Below, in pieces: positions 51,132-60,539 of a stretch of DNA of 64,000 nt. Positions within the stretch are counted from its first letter, which is position 1; the number at the start of each line of letters is the position of its first letter. Origin of the DNA: Janthinobacterium sp. (GTDB taxonomy: Bacteria; Pseudomonadota; Gammaproteobacteria; Burkholderiales; Burkholderiaceae_D); contig NZ_RFSK01000018.1 of the NCBI RefSeq assembly GCF_009923995.1, positions 1 through 64,000 on the forward strand, given 5' to 3'. Position numbers and translations under genes: made by a program. The notes under the pieces were generated by a model. That model was not told the origin of the DNA and did not search any database. It saw nothing but the letters and a program-made list of their open reading frames with translations.

Positions 51132-51189
51132 GTTGTTCTCCTATTATGCAATGGGGTGACGCTTTCCTGTACCCCACAACCTTGCACTG

Positions 51190-51220
51190 CCGGGGTCGGA
51201 CCCTGAGGGTTCGACCCCGG
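51190..51220. repeat. REP-like palindrome, copy 1
   Basis: A 14-pair stem (one G-U wobble) with a TGA loop, built on CCGGGGTCGGACCC. It lies in the 103-base gap between livF-type gene and paaY. Its core GGGGTCNGACCC recurs at 61374-61400, in another gap of the same cluster, which points to a dispersed intergenic repeat. It could reduce read-through, but has no T-run on the minus strand. Confidence 0.7.
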
Positions 51221-51234
51221 TATTTTCCTTCGGG

Positions 51235-51969
51235 TTACATCCCCAAATAAGCGCTCTGCACCTGCTCGTTATGCAGCAATTCGGGACCCGGGCCGGACAG
51301 GGTGATGGCGCCCGTCTCGATCACGTAGCCCACGTCGGCAATCGACAGGGCCGCATGCGCGTTCTGTTCGACGAGGAAGATGGTGATGCCCTGGTCGCGC
51401 AATTCGGCCACGATGCGGAAGATTTCCGCGATCAGCAGAGGGGCCAGGCCCATGCTGGGCTCATCGAGCAGCAGCAGTTGCGGACGGCCCATCAGCGCGC
51501 GCGCCATGGCCAGCATCTGCTGCTGCCCACCGGAGAGCGTCCCGGCCAGCAGCAGGCGCTTTTCCTTCAAAATCGGGAACAGGCCGTACATGCGCTCCAT
51601 GTCGCCCGCCACGTCCTGCGGCGGGCGCGTGAAGGCGCCCAGACGCAGGTTGTCTTCCACCGTCATGGGGCCGAACACTTGCCGCCCTTCCGGCACCTGG
51701 CAGATGCCGCTGCGTACACGCCTGTCGGCGCTCATGCGGCTCACGTCCTGGCCGGCGAAGGCGATGCTGCCGGCGCTGATCGGCTGCACGCCGGAGATGG
51801 CCCGCAGCAGGGTCGTCTTGCCCGCGCCATTCGCGCCCACCAGCGCCACCAGCTGGCCCTGGCGTACCTGCAGGGCTATGCCGTGCAGGGCCTGGATGCG
51901 GCCGTAGTGGCTAGTCAGCCCCTGTATATCGAGCACCAGCGGTGTCTGAGGTTTTTCCATCTTCATCAT
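51235..51969 (-). CDS. Branched-chain-type ABC transporter ATPase (LivF-like)
   Basis: 244 residues. Walker A GANGAGKTT, signature LSGGQQQMLAMARA, Walker B LLLLDEPSMGLAP and the H-loop region IFLVEQNAHAALSI are those of LivF. It overlaps the LivG-like gene as ATGA. It lies inside the phenylacetate cluster with permeases and a binding protein of the same family, so it should power uptake of an aromatic acid. Confidence 0.93.
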   Translation of the reverse strand: MMKMEKPQTPLVLDIQGLTSHYGRIQALHGIALQVRQGQLVALVGANGAGKTTLLRAISGVQPISAGSIAFAGQDVSRMSADRRVRSGICQVPEGRQVFGPMTVEDNLRLGAFTRPPQDVAGDMERMYGLFPILKEKRLLLAGTLSGGQQQMLAMARALMGRPQLLLLDEPSMGLAPLLIAEIFRIVAELRDQGITIFLVEQNAHAALSIADVGYVIETGAITLSGPGPELLHNEQVQSAYLGM

Positions 51970-52721
51970 GCCGCCACTCCCAGATACGCCGCCACCACAT
52001 CGGGATTGGCGCGCACTTCGGCGGCGGTCCCTTCGGCCAGCTTCTTGCCATAGTCGAGCACCAGGATATGGTCCGACAGATTCATCACCAGTTTCATGTC
52101 ATGCTCGACCAGCACGACCGTCACGCCCGACTGCGCCACCTTGCGGATCAGGGCTTCGATCTCGCCCGTCTCCGTGTGGTTCAGGCCCGCCGCCGGTTCA
52201 TCGAGCAGCAGCACTTTCGGCTTGGCCGCCAGCGCGCGCGCGATTTCCAGGCGTTTCAAGGCGCCATACGACATCTGGCCCGCCTCGTCATCGATATGCC
52301 GTCCCACGCCGACAAACTCCATCAGGCCCGCCGCCTCGTCGCGGCATGCCGCATCGGCGCGGCGCACCGACGGCAAACGCAGCATGGAAGCGAACAAGTT
52401 CTGGTTCAGGCGCAGGTGCGCGCCCACCATCACATTGTCGATGGCCGTCATGTTCATGCACACCTGCAGGTTCTGGAAAGTGCGGCTCATGCCGCGCCGC
52501 GCCAGCGCGTCGGGCGGCATGGCGGCCACGTTTTCGCCATTGAGCAGAATCTCGCCCTTGCTCGGCGTGTACACGCCCGTGATCAGGTTGAACAGGGTCG
52601 TCTTGCCCGCGCCGTTCGGCCCGATCACGGAGTGGATATTGCCTTCCTTGACGGTAAAACTGACATCCTGCACCGCGTGCACGCCGCCGAAGCTCTTGCT
52701 CAGGTTCTTAATCGTCAGCAT
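51966..52721 (-). CDS. Branched-chain-type ABC transporter ATPase (LivG-like)
   Basis: 251 residues. Walker A GPNGAGKTT, signature QMSYGALKRLEIARAL with MSYGA in place of LSGGQ (a common LivG variant), Walker B VLLLDEPAAGLN and VVLVEHDMKLVM. The LivG-specific insert with NMTAIDNVMVGAHLRLNQNL is present. GGAGG precedes the ATG. It works with the LivF-like subunit. Confidence 0.93.
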   Translation of the reverse strand: MLTIKNLSKSFGGVHAVQDVSFTVKEGNIHSVIGPNGAGKTTLFNLITGVYTPSKGEILLNGENVAAMPPDALARRGMSRTFQNLQVCMNMTAIDNVMVGAHLRLNQNLFASMLRLPSVRRADAACRDEAAGLMEFVGVGRHIDDEAGQMSYGALKRLEIARALAAKPKVLLLDEPAAGLNHTETGEIEALIRKVAQSGVTVVLVEHDMKLVMNLSDHILVLDYGKKLAEGTAAEVRANPDVVAAYLGVAA

Positions 52722-52722
52722 C

Positions 52723-53706
52723 TCACACCTCCTGCGCGGATTTGACGGGTGCCTTGGGCGTGGCAGCCCGCTTGCGCGAACGGCTGGCCAGGCTCGGCAC
52801 GAGGCCCTTGGGCATGAAGATCATGGTGGCCATCAGGATCACGCCAAACACCACCGTTTCCCAGCCTTCAAAGCTGGACAGCAGCTGCGGCAAAATCGTC
52901 AGCAGGGCCGCGCCGATGATGGAGCCGAAGATCGACGCCATGCCGCCCACCACCACCATCGTCACCAGCTCGATCGAGTGGAAGAAGCCGGCCAGGTTGG
53001 GCGTGATGAAGCCGATGTAATGGGCGCTGACGCTGCCCGCGATGCTGGCGATGATGGCCGACAGCACGAACACGCGCACCTTGAAGCGGGTCGTGTCGAC
53101 ACCCACCACGCGGGCCGCCACTTCCGAGCCGTGAATGGCCTGCAGCGCGCGGCCGACGGGCGAATCGATCAGGTTCAGGGCCAGCCACGTGACCAGCAAC
53201 AGCAGCACGGCGCACACCAGGTACCACGATTTCTCGCCGGCGATTTCCAGGCCGGCCACCGTGAAGGCGGAGACGCCGATGCCATCAGGACCGCCCGTCC
53301 ATTGCGTCTCGTTGTTGATGACGATGGAGATGATGATGCCCAGGCCCAGAGTCGCCATGGCCAGGGTATGGCCCTTGAGTTTCAGCACCGGGCGCGCCAG
53401 CAGCAGCGCCAGCAGCCCCGTGGCGACGGCGCCGGCGCCCAGGGCAGCCAGCGGCGGCCAGCCGTAATGCGTGGTCAGCACGGCCGACGCATACGCGCCC
53501 AGGCCATAGAAACCCGCGTGGCCGAGGCTGATCTGGCCCGTGTAGCCCATCAACAGGTTCAGGCCGATGACGACGATGGCGTTCAGGGCGATGCGGATCG
53601 CCACGTCATAGTAAAACGCGTTGGCGAGGAACAGGGGCAGGATGGCCAGCACCAGCGCCAGCACCAGCAAGCCGCCGTGGCGCGGGCGTGTAAAAAAGTT
53701 GGTCAT
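52723..53706 (-). CDS. Branched-chain-type ABC transporter permease (LivM-like)
   Basis: 327 residues with about nine membrane segments. LNLLMGYTGQISLGHAGFYG is the family hallmark, and GPDGIGVSAFTVAGLEIAGE is typical of LivM. The C-terminal tail is basic. It overlaps the LivH-like gene as ATGA and precedes the LivG-like gene by one base. Confidence 0.93.
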   Translation of the reverse strand: MTNFFTRPRHGGLLVLALVLAILPLFLANAFYYDVAIRIALNAIVVIGLNLLMGYTGQISLGHAGFYGLGAYASAVLTTHYGWPPLAALGAGAVATGLLALLLARPVLKLKGHTLAMATLGLGIIISIVINNETQWTGGPDGIGVSAFTVAGLEIAGEKSWYLVCAVLLLLVTWLALNLIDSPVGRALQAIHGSEVAARVVGVDTTRFKVRVFVLSAIIASIAGSVSAHYIGFITPNLAGFFHSIELVTMVVVGGMASIFGSIIGAALLTILPQLLSSFEGWETVVFGVILMATMIFMPKGLVPSLASRSRKRAATPKAPVKSAQEV

Positions 53707-54581
53707 ACACGCTCCGAATTTTTGGCGCCAAACAAGCCTTGCGGCAGGAAGAACAGGATCAATAAAATCAGCACGAAGGGTACCGCGTCCTTGTAGGCCG
53801 AGGATATGTAGCCGGCCGTCATGGCTTCGGCGATGCCCAGGATCAGGCCACCGGCAATCGCGCCCGCGCCGCCGCCCAAGCCACCCAGCACGGCGGCGAC
53901 AAAGCCTTTCAGGCCCAGCATGATGCCCGCGTCATACGAGGTATACGTGATGGGCGCGACGAGGATGCCGCCCGCCGCGCCCAGCAGGGCCGACAGGCCG
54001 AACGAGAACAGCAGCACCTTGCGCGTGTTGATGCCCACCAGTTGCGCGGCCAGCTTGTTGTGCGACGTGGCCAGCATGGCCTTGCCCATCAGGGTGCGGC
54101 CAAAGAACCATCCCAGCACCAGCACGATGACGACCGTCACGCCCAGCACCCACAGGCTTTGCGGCAGCAGGCTGGCGCCGAGGAATTCGATCGGCGCATC
54201 GCCGGAAAAGGCCGGCAGCGAATGCGTATCCTTGCCCAGCCAGATCTGCACCAGGCCGCGCAGCACCAGCGAGGCACCGATGGTGATGATCAGCAGGGTG
54301 ATGACCTGCGCGTTCTGCGCAGGTTCGATCACGGTTTTTTCCATCAACAGGCCAACCAGACCGGTGGCGATGACGGCCAGGATGATGGCCAGCGGCAGCG
54401 GCATGCCGGCGGCCGACATCACGGCGGCCAGCATCCCGCCCAGCATGATGAACTCGCCCTGGGCGAAGTTGATGACGCCACTGGTGTTGTAGATGATGGT
54501 AAAGCCCAGCGCCGCCAGCGCATAGGCGGAACCGACCGTCATCCCCGAATACAAAAATTGTAAAAATTGAGCGACTTCCAT
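53703..54581 (-). CDS. Branched-chain-type ABC transporter permease (LivH-like)
   Basis: 292 residues with about eight membrane segments. SGMTVGSAYALAALGFTIIY and GVINFAQGEFIMLGGMLAAV are typical of LivH, and VAAVLGGLGGGAGAIAGGLI is the conserved cytoplasmic loop region. GGAGACACC precedes the start. It follows the binding-protein gene after an 82-base gap holding a strong stem-loop. Confidence 0.93.
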   Translation of the reverse strand: MEVAQFLQFLYSGMTVGSAYALAALGFTIIYNTSGVINFAQGEFIMLGGMLAAVMSAAGMPLPLAIILAVIATGLVGLLMEKTVIEPAQNAQVITLLIITIGASLVLRGLVQIWLGKDTHSLPAFSGDAPIEFLGASLLPQSLWVLGVTVVIVLVLGWFFGRTLMGKAMLATSHNKLAAQLVGINTRKVLLFSFGLSALLGAAGGILVAPITYTSYDAGIMLGLKGFVAAVLGGLGGGAGAIAGGLILGIAEAMTAGYISSAYKDAVPFVLILLILFFLPQGLFGAKNSERV

Positions 54582-54604
54582 GGTGTCTCCATTATGTTCG
54601 GCGA

Positions 54605-54637
54605 TGCGCGGGCCGCCATCGGGGGCGGCCTCGCGCA
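54605..54637 (-). other. Stem-loop between binding-protein and permease genes
   Basis: TGCGCGGGCCGCC pairs with GGCGGCCTCGCGCA over a short loop with one G-U pair. No T-run follows. Such hairpins often protect the binding-protein mRNA and lower permease expression relative to it. Confidence 0.65.
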
Positions 54638-54663
54638 GGTACTTCCGGCTTACCTACTCGAAC

Positions 54664-55815
54664 TTATTTGGACAATTGCCATTCGCCGTTCTTCACTTCG
54701 ACCATGCGGAACGCCGACAGGTCCAGGCCCATGTGGTCTTTCGCCGACATGTTGAAGACACCCGTCGTGCCCACGAAGCCCTTGGTCTGTTCCAGCGCCG
54801 TGCGCACTTTTTCGCGGTCCGTGCCGCCGGCGCGCTTGATGGCGTCGACGGACAGATTCAGGGCGTCCAGCGCATAGCCACCGAAGGTCGACGGGTCGAT
54901 CTTGTAGCGCTCCTTGTAGGTCTTGTCGTAGCCGACGACGACGGCCTTCTGCGCGTCGCTGTCGGGCAGCATGGCGCCGATCAAGAGGGCTGGCGTCGGC
55001 AGGCGCACGCCTTCGGCGGACTTGCCCGACAATTTCAGGTACTCGTCGGAGGCCACGCCATGCGACTGGTACAGCGGCAGCGCGGCCATGCCCAGTTGGC
55101 CGTAGTTCTTGGTGACGACGGCCGGGCCCTGGCCCAGGCCGAAGACGAAGACGGCTTGCACGCCCTTGGTATTCTTGATGCGGGTCAGCTGCGCCGTGAT
55201 GTCCGTATCCTTCGGACCGTAGGTTTCATCGGCCACCAGGGTAATGCCGTATTTGGAGGCGACGATCTGCGATTCCTTGCGGCCCGAGGCGCCAAAGCCG
55301 CTCGTTTCCGACAGCAGGCCCACCTTGCTGATGCCGCGCTTCTTCATGTCCTCGAACACCTTCTCGGCCGCCATGCGGTCCGTGTGCGGCGTCTTGAAGA
55401 CCCATTTCTTGACCGGATCGATGATCACCACGGCGCCCGCCAGCGAAATGAAGGGCATGCTGGCGCGGTCCACCAATGGCGCCATCGCCATCGTCGCACC
55501 GGTGGTGGTGCCGCCGATCAGCACATCGACCTTGTCCGACTCGATCAGGCGTTTCGTGAAACCGTTGGCCTTGGCCGCATCGCTGCCGTCGTCGTAGTGC
55601 ACCAGTTCCAGCTTGCGCCCCAGGACGCCGCCGGCCGCGTTGATCTTCTCGATATACAGCTGCAGGGTTTTCAGCTCCGGATCGCCCAGGAAGGCAGCCG
55701 GTCCCGTGACGGACAGCACGGAACCGATCTTGATGTTCTCGGCCGCATACGCGCCCGCGGCGGACATGGCCAGCACGCCGGCGATCAGGGTTTTCTTGAA
55801 GATATTGGCAATCAT
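54664..55815 (-). CDS. Periplasmic substrate-binding protein of the aromatic-acid ABC transporter
   Basis: 383 residues from MIANIFKKTLIAGVLAMSAA with a signal peptide cut near AYA; GGAG lies seven bases upstream, while 18 further residues in frame have no support. The type I periplasmic-binding fold of the LivJ family is clear: IGSVLSVTGPAAFLGDPELK, then DDGSDAAKANGFTKRLIESD and LIGGTTTGATMAMAPLVDRA. Being within the paa genes, its ligand is probably phenylacetate or a related aromatic acid rather than leucine. The ligand cannot be read from the sequence. Confidence 0.92.
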   Translation of the reverse strand: MIANIFKKTLIAGVLAMSAAGAYAAENIKIGSVLSVTGPAAFLGDPELKTLQLYIEKINAAGGVLGRKLELVHYDDGSDAAKANGFTKRLIESDKVDVLIGGTTTGATMAMAPLVDRASMPFISLAGAVVIIDPVKKWVFKTPHTDRMAAEKVFEDMKKRGISKVGLLSETSGFGASGRKESQIVASKYGITLVADETYGPKDTDITAQLTRIKNTKGVQAVFVFGLGQGPAVVTKNYGQLGMAALPLYQSHGVASDEYLKLSGKSAEGVRLPTPALLIGAMLPDSDAQKAVVVGYDKTYKERYKIDPSTFGGYALDALNLSVDAIKRAGGTDREKVRTALEQTKGFVGTTGVFNMSAKDHMGLDLSAFRMVEVKNGEWQLSK

Positions 55816-55854
55816 TGTGGTCTCCACCAGGTTGGCACTACGGTCAAATTGGAT

Positions 55855-55880
55855 GGTGCTATCTTGCACCTTGGTTTTTT
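55855..55880 (+). terminator. Plus-strand terminator-like hairpin opposite the paa transcript
   Basis: GGTGC/GCACC with a six-base loop, followed after TTGG by a run of six T on the plus strand. No plus-strand gene precedes it; it is antisense to the paaJ-binding-protein gap. The stem is short, so it may be fortuitous. Confidence 0.35.
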
Positions 55881-55902
55881 ATTATTTAACTATCTACTGC
55901 TT

Positions 55903-57108
55903 TTATACGCGTTCAATCACCACGGCGATCCCCTGCCCCACGCCGATGCACATGGTGCACAGCGCATAGCGCCCGCCCGTGCGTTCCAGCTGGTTCAGCG
56001 CGGCCATCACCAGGCGCGCGCCCGATGCGCCCAGCGGGTGGCCGATGGCGATCGCGCCGCCATTCGGGTTCACGTGGGCGGCATCGTCGGCCAGGCCCAG
56101 GTCGCGCGTAACGGCCAGCGCCTGCGCGGCAAACGCCTCATTGAGTTCGATGACGTCCATCTGCTCGATGGTAAGACCCGTCTGCGCCAGCACCTTGCGC
56201 GAGGCCGGTGACGGGCCAAAGCCCATGATGCGCGGTGCCAGGCCGGCCGTGGCCATGCCCAGTACTTTCGCGCGGGCCTTCAATCTGTATTTTTCCACGG
56301 CGGCGGCGGATGCCAGCAAAATCGCGCAGGCGCCATCGTTCAGGCCCGAGGCATTGCCGGCCGTGACGCTGCCATCCGGCTTGACTACACCTTTGAGCTT
56401 GGCCAGCATCTCCAGCGAAGTGTCGGGACGCGGATGTTCGTCGCTGGTGACCATCTTCGGATCACCCTTCTTCTGCGGCACGGCGACGGGCACGATTTCG
56501 CGCTCGAACACGCCGGCAGCATGGGCGGCGGCCCAGCGCTGCTGGCTGCGCAGGGCGAGCGCATCCTGGTCGGCGCGGCTGATGCCAAATTCCACGGCCA
56601 CGTTTTCCGCCGTCTCCGGCATGGTGTCGATGCCGTACTGCGCCTTCATCTTGCCGTTCACGAAGCGCCAGCCCAGGGTCGTGTCCTCGATTTTCGCCGC
56701 GCGCGAGAAGGCACTGTCAGCCTTGCCCATGACGAAAGGCGCGCGCGTCATGCTTTCCACGCCGCCGGCAATGATCAGTTCCGCCTCGCCCGCCTTGATG
56801 GAGCGGGCCGCCATGCCGACGGCGTCCAGGCTGGAGCCGCACAGGCGGTTGATGGTGTTGCCCGGCACGGCCGCCGGCAAGCCGGCCAGCAGCGCGGCCA
56901 TGCGGCCCACGTTGCGGTTGTCCTCGCCCGCCTGGTTGGCGCAACCGTAGAACACGTCGTCAATGGCGGACCAGTCGACGGACGGGTTGCGCGCGATCAG
57001 GGCGGCGATCGGCAGCGCGCCCAGGTCGTCGGCACGCACGCTGGAAAGGGCGCCGCCATAGCGGCCGAAGGGAGTGCGCACGGCGTCACAGATAAAAGCT
57101 TCGTTCAT
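55903..57108 (-). CDS. paaJ: 3-oxoadipyl-CoA/3-oxo-5,6-dehydrosuberyl-CoA thiolase
   Basis: 401 residues. Thiolase motifs: nucleophile Cys in NRLCGSSLDAVGMAARSI, GGVESMTRAPFVMGK, NEAFAAQALAV, the His in GGAIAIGHPLGASGAR and the second Cys in CTMCIGVGQGIAV. PaaJ cleaves both C8 and C6 intermediates of the phenylacetate route to give acetyl-CoA and succinyl-CoA. The sequence also fits PcaF of the beta-ketoadipate pathway; the paa neighbours decide for PaaJ. Confidence 0.93.
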   Translation of the reverse strand: MNEAFICDAVRTPFGRYGGALSSVRADDLGALPIAALIARNPSVDWSAIDDVFYGCANQAGEDNRNVGRMAALLAGLPAAVPGNTINRLCGSSLDAVGMAARSIKAGEAELIIAGGVESMTRAPFVMGKADSAFSRAAKIEDTTLGWRFVNGKMKAQYGIDTMPETAENVAVEFGISRADQDALALRSQQRWAAAHAAGVFEREIVPVAVPQKKGDPKMVTSDEHPRPDTSLEMLAKLKGVVKPDGSVTAGNASGLNDGACAILLASAAAVEKYRLKARAKVLGMATAGLAPRIMGFGPSPASRKVLAQTGLTIEQMDVIELNEAFAAQALAVTRDLGLADDAAHVNPNGGAIAIGHPLGASGARLVMAALNQLERTGGRYALCTMCIGVGQGIAVVIERV

Positions 57109-57136
57109 GGTGGTCCTTATTCTGTATGGTCGTCTA

Positions 57137-58468
57137 TCAGGAGAAGATCTTCGGGCGTTGGTCGATCACGCGGCGGGCCTTGCCCGTCAGCGTGCGTTCG
57201 ATGCCGGAAGCGGCCACCAGGCGCACGCGCGTGCTCACGCCCACGTGGGTCTTGATGCGGTGTTCCAGTTCGCGGGCCAAGGCGTCCGTCTCGCTGGCCG
57301 AGATGGTGGATGTCAGGTCGATGCGCAGTTCGGCCACCACTTCGAGCTTGTCAAGGTGGCCGTCGCGTGTGACCACCAGCTGGTATTGCGGCGACAGGCG
57401 CGGCATCTTGAGGATCAGTTCCTCGATCTGCGTGGGGAAGACGTTCACGCCGCGGATGATCAGCATGTCGTCCGAGCGGCCCGTGATCTTGCCGATGCGG
57501 CGCATCGAACGCGAGGTCGGCGGCAGCAAGCGGGTCAGGTCGCGCGTGCGGTAACGGATGATGGGCAGCGCCTCTTTCGACAGCGAGGTAAACACCAGTT
57601 CGCCCTCTGCGCCGTCCGGCAGCACTTCGCCCGTTTCCGGATCGATGATCTCCGGGTAGAAATGGTCTTCCCAGATGACGGGACCGTCCTTGCTCTCGAT
57701 GCATTCAGACGCGACGCCAGGGCCCATTACTTCGGACAGGCCGTAGATATCGACGGCGTCGATGCCGGCACGCGCCTCGATTTCCGAGCGCATCGCATCC
57801 GTCCACGGCTCGGCGCCGAAGATACCCACCTTCAGCGACGACTCGGCAGGGTCCAGGCCCTGGCGCGTGAATTCCTCGATGATGTTGAGCATGTAGGACG
57901 GCGTGACCATGATGATCGATGGCTTGAAATCCTGGATCAGCTGCACCTGCTTTTCCGTCTGCCCGCCGGACATGGGGATGACCGTGCACCCCAGGCGCTC
58001 GGCGCCGTAATGCGCGCCCAGGCCGCCCGTGAACAGGCCGTAGCCGTAGGAGATATGCACCATGTCGCCCGCGCGGCCGCCGCCGGCGCGGATCGAGCGC
58101 GCCACCACGTTGGCCCAGGTGTCGATGTCGTTCTGCGTGTAGCCGACCACCGTGGCCTTGCCCGTGGTGCCGCTCGACGCGTGGATGCGCACCACCTGCT
58201 CGCGCGGCACGGCGAACAGGCCGAAGGGATAATTGTCGCGCAAGACTTTTTTATCGGTGAACGGGAATTTCGCCAGGTCGGCCAGCGACTTCAGGTCGTC
58301 CGGATGCACGCCCGCCGCATCAAAGGCGGCGCGGTAATGGGGCACGTTGTCATACGCGTGCTTGAGCGTCCATTTCATGCGTTCGAGCTGCAGCGCCTGC
58401 AGTTCATCCTTGCTGGCGCGTTCGATCGGCTCCAGGTCATTCGGGGCGGGATAGCGTTGGACCATCAT
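57137..58468 (-). CDS. paaK: Phenylacetate-CoA ligase
   Basis: 443 residues, normal for PaaK. The AMP-binding P-loop is HASSGTTGKATVVGYT, followed by YGYGLFTGGLGAHYG, YGLSEVMGPGVASEC and the hinge region RSDDMLIIRGVNVFPTQIEE. It activates phenylacetate with ATP and CoA, the committing step. Two ATGs are tandem at 58468 and 58465; AGGAG fits both. Confidence 0.96.
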   Translation of the reverse strand: MMVQRYPAPNDLEPIERASKDELQALQLERMKWTLKHAYDNVPHYRAAFDAAGVHPDDLKSLADLAKFPFTDKKVLRDNYPFGLFAVPREQVVRIHASSGTTGKATVVGYTQNDIDTWANVVARSIRAGGGRAGDMVHISYGYGLFTGGLGAHYGAERLGCTVIPMSGGQTEKQVQLIQDFKPSIIMVTPSYMLNIIEEFTRQGLDPAESSLKVGIFGAEPWTDAMRSEIEARAGIDAVDIYGLSEVMGPGVASECIESKDGPVIWEDHFYPEIIDPETGEVLPDGAEGELVFTSLSKEALPIIRYRTRDLTRLLPPTSRSMRRIGKITGRSDDMLIIRGVNVFPTQIEELILKMPRLSPQYQLVVTRDGHLDKLEVVAELRIDLTSTISASETDALARELEHRIKTHVGVSTRVRLVAASGIERTLTGKARRVIDQRPKIFS

Positions 58469-58533
58469 TGTCTCCTAATCGGTTCTTTAACTTTTCAAAT
58501 CAGCTGCGGCAGTTCAACACTGCTCTTGTCACT

Positions 58534-58980
58534 TCAAGCGCTAATGACTTCTCCCGCCACGCGGATCGACTTGCCGCGGAAGAGCGCGATGGCGCGGCCT
58601 TCCTGGTTGCTGACCTTGACGTCGTAGACGCCGCTCTTGCCAGCCAGCGCCTGCTCGACGGCGTACGCCGTCAGTACGTCGCCTTCGCGGCCCGGCGCCA
58701 GGTAATCGATGGTGCAGCCGGCGCCCACGGTGTTCAGGTTGTAGCTGTTGCAGGCAAAGGCAAAGGCGCTGTCGGCCAGAGCGAAGATGAAACCACCGTG
58801 GCAGGTCTGGTGGCCGTTGAGCATATCGGCGCGCACCGTCATGGTCATGCGCGCATGGCCGGGGCCCACTTCGGCCAGGGCGATGCCCATGGCGGCAGTG
58901 GCGTTATCGCGCGACAGCATGGAGGCGGCGGCGGCTTCGGCCAAGGCCTGGGCTGCGTGGATAGAGTCTTCCTTATGCAT
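58534..58980 (-). CDS. paaI: PaaI hot-dog thioesterase
   Basis: 148 residues from MHKEDSIHAAQALAEAAAAS. The hot-dog fold motif NGHQTCHGGFIFALADSAFA includes the catalytic Asp and matches PaaI; GAGCTIDYLAPGREGDVLTA follows. It hydrolyses stalled ring-hydroxylated phenylacetyl-CoA thioesters and frees CoA. The start overlaps the paaH stop by eight bases; a longer frame would extend 22 residues into paaH. Confidence 0.93.
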   Translation of the reverse strand: MHKEDSIHAAQALAEAAAASMLSRDNATAAMGIALAEVGPGHARMTMTVRADMLNGHQTCHGGFIFALADSAFAFACNSYNLNTVGAGCTIDYLAPGREGDVLTAYAVEQALAGKSGVYDVKVSNQEGRAIALFRGKSIRVAGEVISA

Positions 58981-60538
58981 GAAACGGTGCTCCATTGGCG
59001 AGTTTGCGGCGCAGCAGCGGCGAGACGCGGTAACGGTCTTCGCCATAGCCCAACGCCAGGTGCTGCAGTACGGTCACGATGTGGGCGATACCTACCTGGT
59101 CGGCCCAGGCCAGCGGCCCGCGCGGATAATTGACGCCCTTCTGCATGGCGATATCCACGGCGGCCACCGTGCACACGCCCTGGTTGACGGCGTCGGCCGC
59201 TTCGTTGGCCAGCATGGCCACCGTGCGCATGACGGCCAGGCCCGGCACGTCGTCCAGGCGCGTGACGATGAAGCCGGCCGCCTGGAACAGGCCCACGACG
59301 GCTGCGTAGGCGGCATCGCTGCACTGGTCGGCGCGCGCTACGGCGATGCGCCTGGCACCGGCGTAGTCGAGCGCCAGATCGAACAGCACCGTGTCCGGAT
59401 GCTGGTTGTCGTGCGCGCGCTGGGTGGCGCTGCGGCCATCGGTCAGATAAATCGCGGCGCCGTTGCAATGCAGGGCCGGCGCCTCGTCATGCGCCTGGCC
59501 CTCCTGCGTGACGCGGCGGCTGACCGTGATGCCCGCCTGTTCCAGGCGCTGCACCAGACTGCGGATGATGCCGCTGTGGCCACGGCCATCGCCGCCGATG
59601 GCAGCCGACAGGGCGACGAATTCCGGCTTCGGCTGCGCGCCTTCCGCCTGCGCCACGGGTGCAGACGCGCCTTCGCCATACTGGTAAAAGCCGCGGCCCG
59701 ATTTGCGGCCCAGGAAACCGGCGTTGACCATTTCCTGCTGCAGCACGGACGGCGTGAAGCGCGGGTCGTTGAAATAGGCGCCGAACACGGACTGGGTGAC
59801 GGAGAAATTGACGTCGTGGCCGATCAAGTCCATCAGCTCGAAAGGGCCCATGCGGAAACCGCCCGCTTCGCGCAGCACGGCATCGATGGTGGCGGCATCG
59901 CCCGCCTGTTCGTTCAGCAAGCGCCAGCCTTCCGCGTAGAACGGACGGGCAACGCGGTTGACGATGAAGCCCGGCGTCGATTTCGCATGCACGGGACTCT
60001 TGACCCAGGCGATAGAGGTGTCGTACACGGTGGCGGCAACTTGTTCACTGGTAGCCAGACCGCTGATCACTTCCACCAGCGCCATCAAGGGCACGGGATT
60101 AAAGAAGTGCATGCCGACCAGGCGTTCCGGGCGGCGCAGCTTGGCGGCGATGGCCGTGACGGAAATCGACGAGGTATTCGTCGCCAGGATGCAGTCGTCA
60201 CCGACCAAGGCTTCGAGTTCGGCGAACAGGCCGCGCTTGACGTCGAGGTTTTCCACGATGGCCTCCACCACCAGGGCAGAGTCGCTCACGTCGGCCAGGC
60301 TGCCGGCCGCCTGCAGGCGTACCGTGGCGGCCGCCGCTTCGTCCGGTGTCATGCGGCCCTTTTCGGCCAGCTTCGCGTACATCTTGCCGATATCAAGCAA
60401 AGCCTTGCTGACCGCTTCCGCCCGCGTGTCGTACAGTTTCACGCGGTAGCCGGCCGCTGCCGCCACCTGCGCGATGCCGGCACCCATGGCGCCGCTGCCG
60501 ATGACGGCGACGATACTGTTGTTGTCCAGAGCTGCCAT
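58973..60538 (-). CDS. paaH: 3-hydroxyadipyl-CoA dehydrogenase
   Basis: 521 residues. The NAD-binding motif VIGSGAMGAGIAQVAAAAGY is followed by VEAIVENLDVKRGLF, LATNTSSISVTAIA, GMHFFNPVPLMALVEVI and two C-terminal 3HCDH domains (about 190-290 and 425-510). Length is slightly above E. coli PaaH because of an Ala/Gln-rich linker (about 285-310). It oxidises 3-hydroxyadipyl-CoA with NAD. GGGA lies eight bases before the start, which follows paaG by one base. Confidence 0.94.
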   Translation of the reverse strand: MAALDNNSIVAVIGSGAMGAGIAQVAAAAGYRVKLYDTRAEAVSKALLDIGKMYAKLAEKGRMTPDEAAAATVRLQAAGSLADVSDSALVVEAIVENLDVKRGLFAELEALVGDDCILATNTSSISVTAIAAKLRRPERLVGMHFFNPVPLMALVEVISGLATSEQVAATVYDTSIAWVKSPVHAKSTPGFIVNRVARPFYAEGWRLLNEQAGDAATIDAVLREAGGFRMGPFELMDLIGHDVNFSVTQSVFGAYFNDPRFTPSVLQQEMVNAGFLGRKSGRGFYQYGEGASAPVAQAEGAQPKPEFVALSAAIGGDGRGHSGIIRSLVQRLEQAGITVSRRVTQEGQAHDEAPALHCNGAAIYLTDGRSATQRAHDNQHPDTVLFDLALDYAGARRIAVARADQCSDAAYAAVVGLFQAAGFIVTRLDDVPGLAVMRTVAMLANEAADAVNQGVCTVAAVDIAMQKGVNYPRGPLAWADQVGIAHIVTVLQHLALGYGEDRYRVSPLLRRKLANGAPFHA

Positions 60539-60539
60539 A

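Noticed and set aside
46800..51206. A 1468-residue open frame on the plus strand
   Set aside because: Antisense to the amidase, paaZ and paaY, with the same His/Arg/Gln-rich shadow composition.
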